The notes below the pieces were generated by a model. It was not told where the DNA came from and ran no database searches. It was given only the letters and a program-made list of their open reading frames with translations. The position numbers were made by a program, and so were the translations under genes. A stretch of 35,796 bases of DNA from Candidatus Avitreponema avistercoris (GTDB taxonomy: Bacteria > Spirochaetota > Spirochaetia > Treponematales > Treponemataceae): assembly GCA_017694555.1 (NCBI GenBank), contig JADIMS010000043.1:1-35796 (forward strand), read 5' to 3'. Positions 8,939 through 15,604 of this stretch are shown in pieces (the first letter of the stretch is position 1; each line of letters opens with the position of its first letter).

Positions 8939-9564
8939 TGGCGCGCCTCCCTCTTGCTCCCACAAAGGCCAATTTGCTTGCGGTAAAAGAACAGCTGGCT
9001 ACAGCGAAAGACGGCTACGATTTGCTGGAGCAAAAACGGGAAATTCTGGTCATGGAATTGATGCACATGGTGGAGCGGGTTAAACTGCTGGAAACCGATA
9101 TTGATAAGCAAATCGGGAAAGCCTATTCCTCGCTGCGCCATATGTATATGGCGGTGGGAACGGAGCAGGTAGACCGGCTGACGCGTTCGCTTTCCTATGA
9201 TTTTAAAGCCACGGAAAAACATGTAACGCTTGCCGGGATGGGTTTTTCCACAATCGACGTGGAGCTGCCGCGTCCGAAACCGGCGTGGTCGTTCGTCAAT
9301 TCTTTTGCCGACTGCGACAAAGTGACGGTGGAGTTTTTCGCTTTGCTCCGCCTGTTAACGCAAATGGCTTCCATCCGCACCATCGTGTGGCGGCTGGCAC
9401 GTGAAGTGCAGAAAACCCAGCGCCGGGTTAATGCGCTGGATAAACAGGTGATTCCGCAGACGGAAGAAACAAAGCAGTACATTGAAAGCGTTCTGGAAGA
9501 ACGGGAACGGGAAAATGTGTTTGTTTTGAAAAACCTGAAATCACGGAGCGGAGGTGCGCAGTAA
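8938..9564 (+). CDS. atpD: V/A-type ATPase subunit D (central rotor shaft)
   Basis: Subunit D is the long antiparallel coiled coil inside the A3B3 head, equivalent to F-type gamma. The 208-residue length is standard. The N-terminal LAPTKANLLAVKEQLATAKDGYDLLEQKREIL and the C-terminal QKTQRRVNALDKQVIPQTEETKQYIESVLEERERE are the two conserved helices of the family. ATG 8938 overlaps the subunit B stop by one base. This is the last ATPase subunit gene in the train. Confidence 0.96.
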   Translation: MARLPLAPTKANLLAVKEQLATAKDGYDLLEQKREILVMELMHMVERVKLLETDIDKQIGKAYSSLRHMYMAVGTEQVDRLTRSLSYDFKATEKHVTLAGMGFSTIDVELPRPKPAWSFVNSFADCDKVTVEFFALLRLLTQMASIRTIVWRLAREVQKTQRRVNALDKQVIPQTEETKQYIESVLEERERENVFVLKNLKSRSGGAQ

Positions 9565-9569
9565 ACGCT

Positions 9570-10058
9570 ATGGCAAAGCCTCTTTTTAAAAATATTCTGG
9601 TAGTAATCAACAATACGGATTCCTCAATCAATGCGCTGAAGTACGCCGTCATTATGGCCAGGCAGTATCATTGCAAAGTGTATGCGATTTACGTTGTGGA
9701 TACCGCCACCATCCGGCAGCTTACGATGCGGCGTTTTTTTATCGAAGAAGAAAGCCGCGAGTATGAGCAGAGTCTGGATGAAAACGGCCGGCGGTATTTG
9801 CAATATGCGGACGAAATTGCCCGCGAAAAAGGTGTGAAGATTGAGCCGATGCTCCGGCGCGGGATGATTTGGAGCGAAGTCGTCGCTGCCGCAGAGGAAC
9901 TGGAAGCGGATATGATTCTGCTGGGTGGTTTTGAAAAAGGCCCGGGCGATCCGAAGGATTTGCTTTCTTCTTCCGCAAAGGCAATTTTGCTGAATGCGCG
10001 CTGTTCCGTGCTGGTGGTAAAAGAAAAAATGATTGAAAAACTGTATAAAATTTGCTGA
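9570..10058 (+). CDS. universal stress protein (UspA family)
   Basis: A single-domain, 162-residue Usp protein. The first strand FKNILVVINNTDSSINALKYAV has the Asp expected in the nucleotide-binding class. The C-terminal part LEADMILLGGFEKGP...LNARCSVLVVK follows the family core, but the usual G-x2-G-x9-G-(S/T) ATP motif is irregular (GGFEKGPGDPKDLLSS), so ATP binding is uncertain. An insert of about 20 residues (MRRFFIEEESREYEQ) separates the halves. The start lies five bases after subunit D, within the same transcript. The nearest GGAGG is about 15 bases upstream, which is far for a Shine-Dalgarno site. Linkage to the ion pump suggests an energy-stress role, but that is inference. Confidence 0.85.
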   Translation: MAKPLFKNILVVINNTDSSINALKYAVIMARQYHCKVYAIYVVDTATIRQLTMRRFFIEEESREYEQSLDENGRRYLQYADEIAREKGVKIEPMLRRGMIWSEVVAAAEELEADMILLGGFEKGPGDPKDLLSSSAKAILLNARCSVLVVKEKMIEKLYKIC

Positions 10059-10076
10059 AGGATACAGGGGCTGCAA

Positions 10077-10490
10077 ATGAAAGTTGCGTTGATTTGTTTT
10101 TATGACGGAAAGGACGCCCGCACGGAAGCTATCGCCGGGGCGGTGCGGCAGTCCGCTGAAGAGACCGGTAATACCGTACAAGTGCTGGACGGTATGCAGG
10201 AGACCGGTCCGGCTGCTTTGGCCCTGTCGGATTACATTGCGGTGATTGCTCGGAAAAGCGGATTTTTCGGCAGCGCCCTTCCGTCCCGGATTAAAGAATT
10301 TTTCGCCGCAGCCGGATCCGTCGCCGGAAAAAAAGGCGCGGCGCTTTTGGTTTCTTACGGCCTTTTCGGCAACCGCAAAGCTTACGAAAACCTGATGCGT
10401 TCGATGGAAAAAGAAGGCGTGGTGTTGGATTATTCGGATATTCTCCGGAACCGGGATGAGGCGCGCGCCGGCGGGAAAAATCTTGGCTGA
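10077..10490 (+). CDS. small flavodoxin-like protein
   Basis: A 137-residue alpha/beta protein. It opens with MKVALICFYDGKDARTEAIA, a strand followed by a loop and helix in the position of the FMN phosphate loop, although the usual T/S-rich loop is only partly kept. It then has SDYIAVIARKSGFFGSALPSRIKEFF and KGAALLVSYGLFGNRKAYENL, which match the order of flavodoxin strands 3 and 4. Whether it binds FMN is unclear. The start lies 18 bases after uspA, and the end overlaps the J-domain gene by up to 35 bases. I cannot name the reaction. Confidence 0.6.
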   Translation: MKVALICFYDGKDARTEAIAGAVRQSAEETGNTVQVLDGMQETGPAALALSDYIAVIARKSGFFGSALPSRIKEFFAAAGSVAGKKGAALLVSYGLFGNRKAYENLMRSMEKEGVVLDYSDILRNRDEARAGGKNLG

Positions 10491-11322
10491 ATTGCTGCTG
10501 CAGGATTGTTACCGCATTCTTGGCGTTCCGCCGGACGCAGGCGCGGTGGAAATCAAACGTGCGTTCCGGGAAAAAGCGAAGCGCCTCCACCCGGATACCG
10601 CCGGTTATTCCCGGAAAGCGCGCGACACTGCTGCGGAAATGCGGATTTTGCTGGAGGCTTACCATATCCTTTCCGATGCGGAAACGCGGGCGCGGTTTGC
10701 CGGTTGGCGCGCGCAGCAGAATACCGGTTTTGATTACCGGAGCTGGCTGCTGGAACGGGAAGACGGGGAGAGCCGGGCCAAGCTCATTTTTTATGATTTG
10801 CTGCACGATTTGGAAGCCGAAGCAGCGGATTTGTATCTGCGGCTTCTGCGCGCGCCGGGTTCGTATTCGCTTGCGGAGTGGCTTGACCGCGGGGATTTTA
10901 TGGACTGCGCCTTTTTGCTGGCCGAAGAACTTGCGCAGCGCGGCGAGCTTTATGAAGCGTTCCGGCTGCTGGCAGAAACCGTGGTCTTGGAGCATGAAAA
11001 ACCGTATTTCCGGCATTTTTTTCCGGAAGCGCTTGCTTTCCTGCGGACACTGTTGGCGGCAATCGGCCCGGATACGATGCCGGATGAACTGGTACTTGAC
11101 TGCCTGCAAACTGCGTTGGAACTGCGGCTCGGGCGGAAAGACGATATCCGCATTTTGCGCCGGATGGCTGAATGCTGTAAAAGACTGGGCGACGCTCTTG
11201 CCGCCGGCGTCTGTTCCGGCGAAGCGGACCGGCTGGAGCGGCTGGGAAAACAAGCCCGGACGGAAGCCGTTTATACTTGGGGCACGCGCAGGACTCCGGC
11301 AGATACGGGAGGAAATACATGA
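10456..11322 (+). CDS. J-domain (DnaJ-like) protein with helical C-terminal region
   Basis: The N-terminus holds a J-domain: DCYRILGVPPDAGAVEIKRAFREKAKRLHPD with the invariant HPD tripeptide, then AYHILSDAETRARF. Such domains stimulate Hsp70 (DnaK). There is no G/F linker, zinc domain or DnaJ C-terminal domain. Instead about 200 residues of Ala/Leu/Glu-rich helices follow, reminiscent of tetratricopeptide-type repeats, so this is a class III (specialised) J-protein. The start is uncertain: ATG 10456 is given, but TTG 10483 would put the J-domain right at the N-terminus and overlap the upstream stop by only six bases. It ends in an ATGA overlap with map. Confidence 0.8.
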   Translation: MRRAPAGKILAELLLQDCYRILGVPPDAGAVEIKRAFREKAKRLHPDTAGYSRKARDTAAEMRILLEAYHILSDAETRARFAGWRAQQNTGFDYRSWLLEREDGESRAKLIFYDLLHDLEAEAADLYLRLLRAPGSYSLAEWLDRGDFMDCAFLLAEELAQRGELYEAFRLLAETVVLEHEKPYFRHFFPEALAFLRTLLAAIGPDTMPDELVLDCLQTALELRLGRKDDIRILRRMAECCKRLGDALAAGVCSGEADRLERLGKQARTEAVYTWGTRRTPADTGGNT

Positions 11323-12068
11323 TCCGCATTAAAAATGAAAAACAAATCGACGGCATCCGGAAATCCTGTAAATTGCTTGCCGCCCTGTATGAGGAAATCC
11401 TGCCCGCCGTGAAAGAAGGCGTTTCGGCAGCGGAAATCGACAGGCTGTGCAAATCGTTTATCCAAAGCCGGGGCGGCGTTCCGGCGTGGTATGCGGAAAA
11501 TTTTCCGGGGGCGGCCTGCATCTCCGTCAATGAGGAAATCATCCACGGTATCCCGCACAAGCGGAAAGTGTTCCGTTCCGGCGACCTTGTTTCCCTGGAT
11601 ATCGGTATCGATTTGGGCGGTTATATCAGCGATTCGGCGAAAACCGTAGCGGTTGGGGAAATTTCACCCAGGGAACGGGAATTGATGGAAGTTACGCAGA
11701 AATGTCTCGATGCAGGCATCGAGGCCTGCCGTGCCGGAAACCGGATCAGCGATATTTCGCATGCGGTGTTCAATACGGCGCGCGCAGCCGGTTTCGGTGT
11801 GGTGTATGAATATTGCGGGCACGGCGTGGGGCTCAGCGTACACGAGGATCCGAACGTGCCGAATTTCCCTTCCAAACGCGGCCCGAACCACCGCATTGTG
11901 CCGGGCATGGTGCTGGCGATTGAACCGATGCTTACGATGGGCACGGACGATGTGGACCATCTGAACGACAACTGGACGGTGGTGACGGCAGACGGCACCA
12001 AAGCCTGTCATTTTGAACATACGGTGGCGGTTTTTGCCGGGCATACCGAAATCCTCACGGCGTTGTAA
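11319..12068 (+). CDS. map: methionine aminopeptidase, type I
   Basis: Removes the initiator methionine from new proteins. The 249-residue product has the pita-bread metal ligands in order: the two Asp of SLDIGIDLGGYISDSAKT, the His of EYCGHGVG, the Glu of LAIEPML and the Glu of FEHTVAV. There is no N-terminal zinc extension, as usual for bacterial type Ia. I chose ATG 11319, not the track start at 11277, because GGGAGGAAATAC precedes it with good spacing and it overlaps the J-domain stop as ATGA. This is the last gene of the long train; I see no clear terminator hairpin after it, only a T-run. Confidence 0.96.
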   Translation: MIRIKNEKQIDGIRKSCKLLAALYEEILPAVKEGVSAAEIDRLCKSFIQSRGGVPAWYAENFPGAACISVNEEIIHGIPHKRKVFRSGDLVSLDIGIDLGGYISDSAKTVAVGEISPRERELMEVTQKCLDAGIEACRAGNRISDISHAVFNTARAAGFGVVYEYCGHGVGLSVHEDPNVPNFPSKRGPNHRIVPGMVLAIEPMLTMGTDDVDHLNDNWTVVTADGTKACHFEHTVAVFAGHTEILTAL

Positions 12069-12102
12069 GCTGTTTTTTTTCCGTATTTTGCCGGTTTTCC
12101 TC

Positions 12103-12130
12103 TTGTAACCTGATTGTCCGGCTTTGTATT
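12103..12130 (+). promoter_or_regulatory. candidate promoter of the HtrA gene
   Basis: TTGTAA (12103-12108) and TGTATT (12125-12130) are 16 bases apart, and the -10 is followed by a T/A-rich discriminator. The start of htrA lies about 45 bases downstream with a proper Shine-Dalgarno site (AAGGAG, 12163-12168). The hexamers are only fair matches, so this is a tentative call. Confidence 0.4.
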
Positions 12131-12175
12131 TTTTAAACGGAAAAACGATACAGCAAGTTGATAAGGAGAAGTTTT

Positions 12176-13735
12176 ATGAATAACCCTCATCAAGCCCAAA
12201 CACATTCCCCCGGCAAAATGTTTGCCGGAAAAAAACGGACGCTTGTTTTTGCGCTGTTTTGCGCCATTTTTTGTTTCTCTCTCGCCGTCTGTGCTGCGGA
12301 AGAAAAACCGCTGCTTCTTACCGGCGGCGTACAGGACAACGGGCCGGCTCCTGCCGCCCGTATGCCGGTTGCCGCACCGGAAATTTCTGCCGAAGCCGGA
12401 AATTTCCTGGAAGCCCTGCAAAATGCAAACCGCGCTGTCGCGGCGGCTGTGTTGCCTTCGGTGGCAACGCTGGATGTATTTGAAACCCGTACTGTGGAAA
12501 GCTCGCCGCTGGACGGCTTTCCGTGGTTCTTTTTCGGCCGCCCGGACGGGAACCGGGAAGATGCCCCCGGACGGGCGCGGGAATATGAGGCAGAAGGCCT
12601 TGGCTCCGGCGTGATTATCCGCCGCGAAGGCAATACCTACTATTTGCTGACCAACCACCATGTAGCCGGAACGGCCAGCCGGATCCGCGTCAAACTGTAT
12701 GACGGCCGCGAATTTTCGGGTACGCTGATTGGCGGGGATGAACGGAAAGACATCGCGCTTGTGTCTTTTGAATCGGACGACACTTCTATTGCGGTTGCCC
12801 GCATGGGGGATTCCGATCTGGTGCAGCCCGGTGATATTGTGTTCGCCGTCGGTTCCCCCCTGGGATATGTTTCTTCCCTGACGCAGGGCGTGGTGAGCGC
12901 AGTAGGACGGAACGGCGGTCCCAACGGCAACATCAACGATTTTATCCAGACCGATGCTGCAATTAACCAGGGAAACTCCGGCGGTCCGCTTGTCAATATC
13001 CGGGGCGAAGTAATCGGCATCAACTCCTGGATTGCGTCGTCTTCGGGCGGTTCCATGGGGCTCGGTTTTTCGATTCCCATCAACAATGTCAAACAGGCTA
13101 TCGACGATTTTATTGCCGGCGGGAAAATCAATTACGGCTGGCTTGGCGTACAGCTGCTGCAGGCGGACCGGGAAATTTTGGAGTCGATGGGACTGGAAAA
13201 TGTGACCGGTGCGCTGGCCTCCCAAGTGTTCCTCGGTTCTCCTGCGGATAAAGGCGGCTTCCTGCCCGGCGATTATGTAACGGCGCTGAATGGAGAGGCT
13301 GTCCGCTCGGTGGATCAGCTTGTGCGTGACGTCGGCGATTTGCGCAGCGGCGATACGGCTGAATTTACGGTTTTGCGCGGCGGGGAAACGCTGACGCTGA
13401 CTGTCCGTATCGATGCGCGGGACGAAGAGCTGGTCGCGGATTCCAGCAACCTCTGGCCGGGATTCCTGCCGTATGAACTGACCGGCGAGTTGCGGGAACG
13501 GCTGGATCTCCGCGCCAACCAGAAAGGCGTTCTGGTAACCAACGTAATGCCGAAAAGTCCTGCCGCTGTGATGGGACTGCAGTCCGGGGACGTCGTGGTG
13601 CAGGTGAATGACCGCAGCGTGGATTCGCTGACGGAATTCTATGCGCAGCTGGCCGGTATTCCTTCCGGGAAGGAAGTGTGGTTTACCGTACTGCGGGAAG
13701 GCCACGAACTTTCCACCATCCGCTTCCGGCGCTGA
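12176..13735 (+). CDS. htrA: HtrA/DegP-type periplasmic serine protease with two PDZ domains
   Basis: Envelope quality-control protease. The 519-residue product has a signal anchor or signal peptide (LVFALFCAIFCFSLAVCA, about residues 23-40) and a trypsin-like domain with the full triad: His in LLTNHHVAG (about 160), Asp in ERKDIALV and Ser in GNSGGPLVN (about 267). Two PDZ domains follow; the second begins near RANQKGVLVTNVMPKSPAAVMG. This is the DegP/DegQ layout. I chose ATG 12176 over the track's TTG because AAGGAG lies seven bases upstream. It has its own candidate promoter and ends at a strong terminator, so it is a single-gene unit. Confidence 0.95.
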   Translation: MNNPHQAQTHSPGKMFAGKKRTLVFALFCAIFCFSLAVCAAEEKPLLLTGGVQDNGPAPAARMPVAAPEISAEAGNFLEALQNANRAVAAAVLPSVATLDVFETRTVESSPLDGFPWFFFGRPDGNREDAPGRAREYEAEGLGSGVIIRREGNTYYLLTNHHVAGTASRIRVKLYDGREFSGTLIGGDERKDIALVSFESDDTSIAVARMGDSDLVQPGDIVFAVGSPLGYVSSLTQGVVSAVGRNGGPNGNINDFIQTDAAINQGNSGGPLVNIRGEVIGINSWIASSSGGSMGLGFSIPINNVKQAIDDFIAGGKINYGWLGVQLLQADREILESMGLENVTGALASQVFLGSPADKGGFLPGDYVTALNGEAVRSVDQLVRDVGDLRSGDTAEFTVLRGGETLTLTVRIDARDEELVADSSNLWPGFLPYELTGELRERLDLRANQKGVLVTNVMPKSPAAVMGLQSGDVVVQVNDRSVDSLTEFYAQLAGIPSGKEVWFTVLREGHELSTIRFRR

Positions 13736-13767
13736 ACCGGCGGAAAAACGGAACGTGTATTGCTTTG

Positions 13768-13798
13768 CCCGGCGTCCGGAAAGACGCCGGGTTTTTTT
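13768..13798 (+). terminator. rho-independent terminator after htrA
   Basis: CCCGGCGTC and GACGCCGGG form a perfect nine-base-pair GC-rich stem with a six-base loop, followed at once by seven T. It starts 32 bases after the htrA stop. It isolates htrA from the ABC cluster downstream. Confidence 0.93.
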
Positions 13799-13852
13799 CT
13801 GCCAGCCGGACAGGCATATTTGTTAAGATTTTGTCAAGAATACGCTTCTGCC

Positions 13853-13867
13853 GTTACAGGCTGTAAC
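13853..13867. promoter_or_regulatory. perfect palindrome GTTACAG-G-CTGTAAC upstream of the ABC cluster, candidate operator
   Basis: A 15-base perfect inverted repeat with a one-base centre lies in the 205-base gap between the htrA terminator and the first ABC gene. A -35-like TTGTCA at 13831-13836 stands 17 bases before the palindrome's second base, so the palindrome would cover the -10 position of that weak promoter. This geometry suits a dimeric repressor. No regulator gene lies next to it. Confidence 0.4.
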
Positions 13868-13941
13868 ACGTTCCGTTCCCCGTTTGTTGCATAAATGCCG
13901 GGGTGTTTCCGCGGCAACAATCACAAACCGAGGCAAAATCT

Positions 13942-14898
13942 ATGATTGAAGCATCGCATCTCTGCCGTGACTTCGGGGATTTCCGGGCGGTGGACGATGT
14001 CAGTTTTTCGATTCAAACCGGGGAAATTGTCGGGCTGCTTGGTCCGAACGGCGCAGGAAAAACCACAACCATGCGCATGGTAACCGGTTTTTTGACTCCG
14101 TCTTCCGGAACGGTCTGTGTCGACGGGCTGGACATTACCGCAGACGGCTGCGCGGCCAAAAACAAAATCGGCTATATGCCGGAATCTGCGCCGCTGTACG
14201 GCGACATGATTACGGAAGACTATCTTGCGTATGTGGCCCGCATGTACGGAAAAGATCCGGAAGAGCGGCTTCCGCGTTTTGCGCGTCTTTGCGGTATCGG
14301 CGCCGTGATGGATAAAAATATTTCCGATTTATCACGCGGTTACCGGCAGCGCGTCGGGTTGGCGCACGCTTTGATGAATGATCCGGAGATTCTGATTCTG
14401 GATGAGCCGACCGGCGGGCTGGATCCCAACCAGATTGGCGATGTCCGTGCGCTCATCAAGGAAATCGGAAAAACACGGACGGTTATCCTTTCTACGCATA
14501 TTTTGAGCGAAGTGGAAATGCTTTGCGACCGCGTCATCATTATTGCCGGCGGGAAAATCAAGGCGGACAGTCCGACAGAAGAACTGCGCAGCCGTTTCGG
14601 CCACAACGTTACGCTGCGTCTTTCTGCGGCCGGCTGCCAGCCCGACGGACTGTGCGCATTGCTCGCGCCGATGGACGGCGTGCTTTCGGTTGTGCCGGAA
14701 ACACCTGCGGAAAATTCCCCGGACGCCGGCGCTGCTGCAACCGTTGTGATCCGTGTCGCCGAGGGCAGGGAAGTCCGCCCGGAAATTTTCCGCAGGCTGG
14801 CAGCCAAAAACTGGCCGGTTTTTGAATTGTCTGTCATGCGCGATTCGCTGGAGGATATTTTCCGTACGCTGACAACAGGAGGAAACGGCGATGCGTAG
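13942..14898 (+). CDS. ABC transporter ATP-binding protein (GldA/CcmA-like)
   Basis: ATPase of an ABC-2 type exporter. In 318 residues it shows Walker A (GPNGAGKTT, about residues 35-42), signature LSRGYRQRVGLA (about 131), Walker B with ILILDEPTGGLDP (about 149) and the switch His in LSTHIL. A C-terminal domain of about 100 residues follows, as in GldA and related proteins. I chose ATG 13942 rather than the track's 13903, since the conserved domain begins there and GAGG lies eight bases upstream. The stop overlaps the permease start by eight bases. The substrate is unknown; clusters of this type occur in gliding and non-gliding bacteria. Confidence 0.92.
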   Translation: MIEASHLCRDFGDFRAVDDVSFSIQTGEIVGLLGPNGAGKTTTMRMVTGFLTPSSGTVCVDGLDITADGCAAKNKIGYMPESAPLYGDMITEDYLAYVARMYGKDPEERLPRFARLCGIGAVMDKNISDLSRGYRQRVGLAHALMNDPEILILDEPTGGLDPNQIGDVRALIKEIGKTRTVILSTHILSEVEMLCDRVIIIAGGKIKADSPTEELRSRFGHNVTLRLSAAGCQPDGLCALLAPMDGVLSVVPETPAENSPDAGAAATVVIRVAEGREVRPEIFRRLAAKNWPVFELSVMRDSLEDIFRTLTTGGNGDA

Positions 14899-15604
14899 TC
14901 ATGCTTTGGTTATCGCCCGCCGGGAAACGGGCGCGTATTTTTCCGGACCGATGGTCTACATCGTTACCGGTCTTTTTCTGGTATTTTCCGGTTTTCTGTT
15001 TTTTTCCACTTTCTTTTTATTGAACCGCGCCGAGCTGCGTTCATTTTTTTCACTGTTGCCTGTGCTGTTTTCTTTCTTTATCCCCGCGCTTACCATGCGT
15101 CTGTTTGCAGAAGAAACCCGCAGCGGCAGTTTTGAAACGCTGGTAACGCTTCCGGTTTCCGCAGCCGAAATTGTGCTCGGAAAATTCCTTGCCGGATGGC
15201 TTTCGGCCTGCACGCTGCTGGCGCCTACGCTGGTGTACGCAGCGACGGCGGCGTTTTTCGGCGATTTGGATCCGGGGCCGGTAGTCGGCGGATATTTGGG
15301 GGCAGTGCTGTTGGCGTCGGCGTTTTCGGCGGCCGGAATTTTTGCTTCATCGCTGACCAGAAACCAGATTATCGCTTTTTTCACCGCTTTTGCGGTCTGT
15401 ATTGTGCTGACTATGATTGATCAGGCTGCGGTTTTCCTGCCTTCGGGATTTGCAGACGCCGCCGCTTTCCTTTCCGCTTCTGCACATTTTTCTTCTGTTT
15501 CGCGCGGAATTATCGACAGCAGGGATCTGGTGTATTTCTTTTCGCTGACTGCGTTGTTTTTCGTTCTGGCTGTACGCACGGTGGAACGGGGGAGGGCAAA
15601 ATGA
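14891..15604 (+). CDS. ABC-2 type permease (GldF-like)
   Basis: A 237-residue membrane protein with about six transmembrane segments (near 18-40, 53-72, 100-122, 130-155, 162-185 and 212-232). It carries the ABC-2 motif MRLFAEETRSGSFETLVTLPVSAAEIVLGKF, the cytoplasmic coupling region typical of GldF-like permeases. AGGAGG precedes ATG 14891 by a suitable distance. It overlaps the ATPase upstream and the GldG-like gene downstream (ATGA), so the products should form one complex. The substrate is unknown. Confidence 0.92.
   Translation: MRSHALVIARRETGAYFSGPMVYIVTGLFLVFSGFLFFSTFFLLNRAELRSFFSLLPVLFSFFIPALTMRLFAEETRSGSFETLVTLPVSAAEIVLGKFLAGWLSACTLLAPTLVYAATAAFFGDLDPGPVVGGYLGAVLLASAFSAAGIFASSLTRNQIIAFFTAFAVCIVLTMIDQAAVFLPSGFADAAAFLSASAHFSSVSRGIIDSRDLVYFFSLTALFFVLAVRTVERGRAK

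Noticed and set aside
12008-13705. Minus-strand ORF of 565 residues opposite htrA
   Set aside because: Spans the htrA promoter and runs into map; biased composition with no motif. The sense strand encodes a full HtrA.
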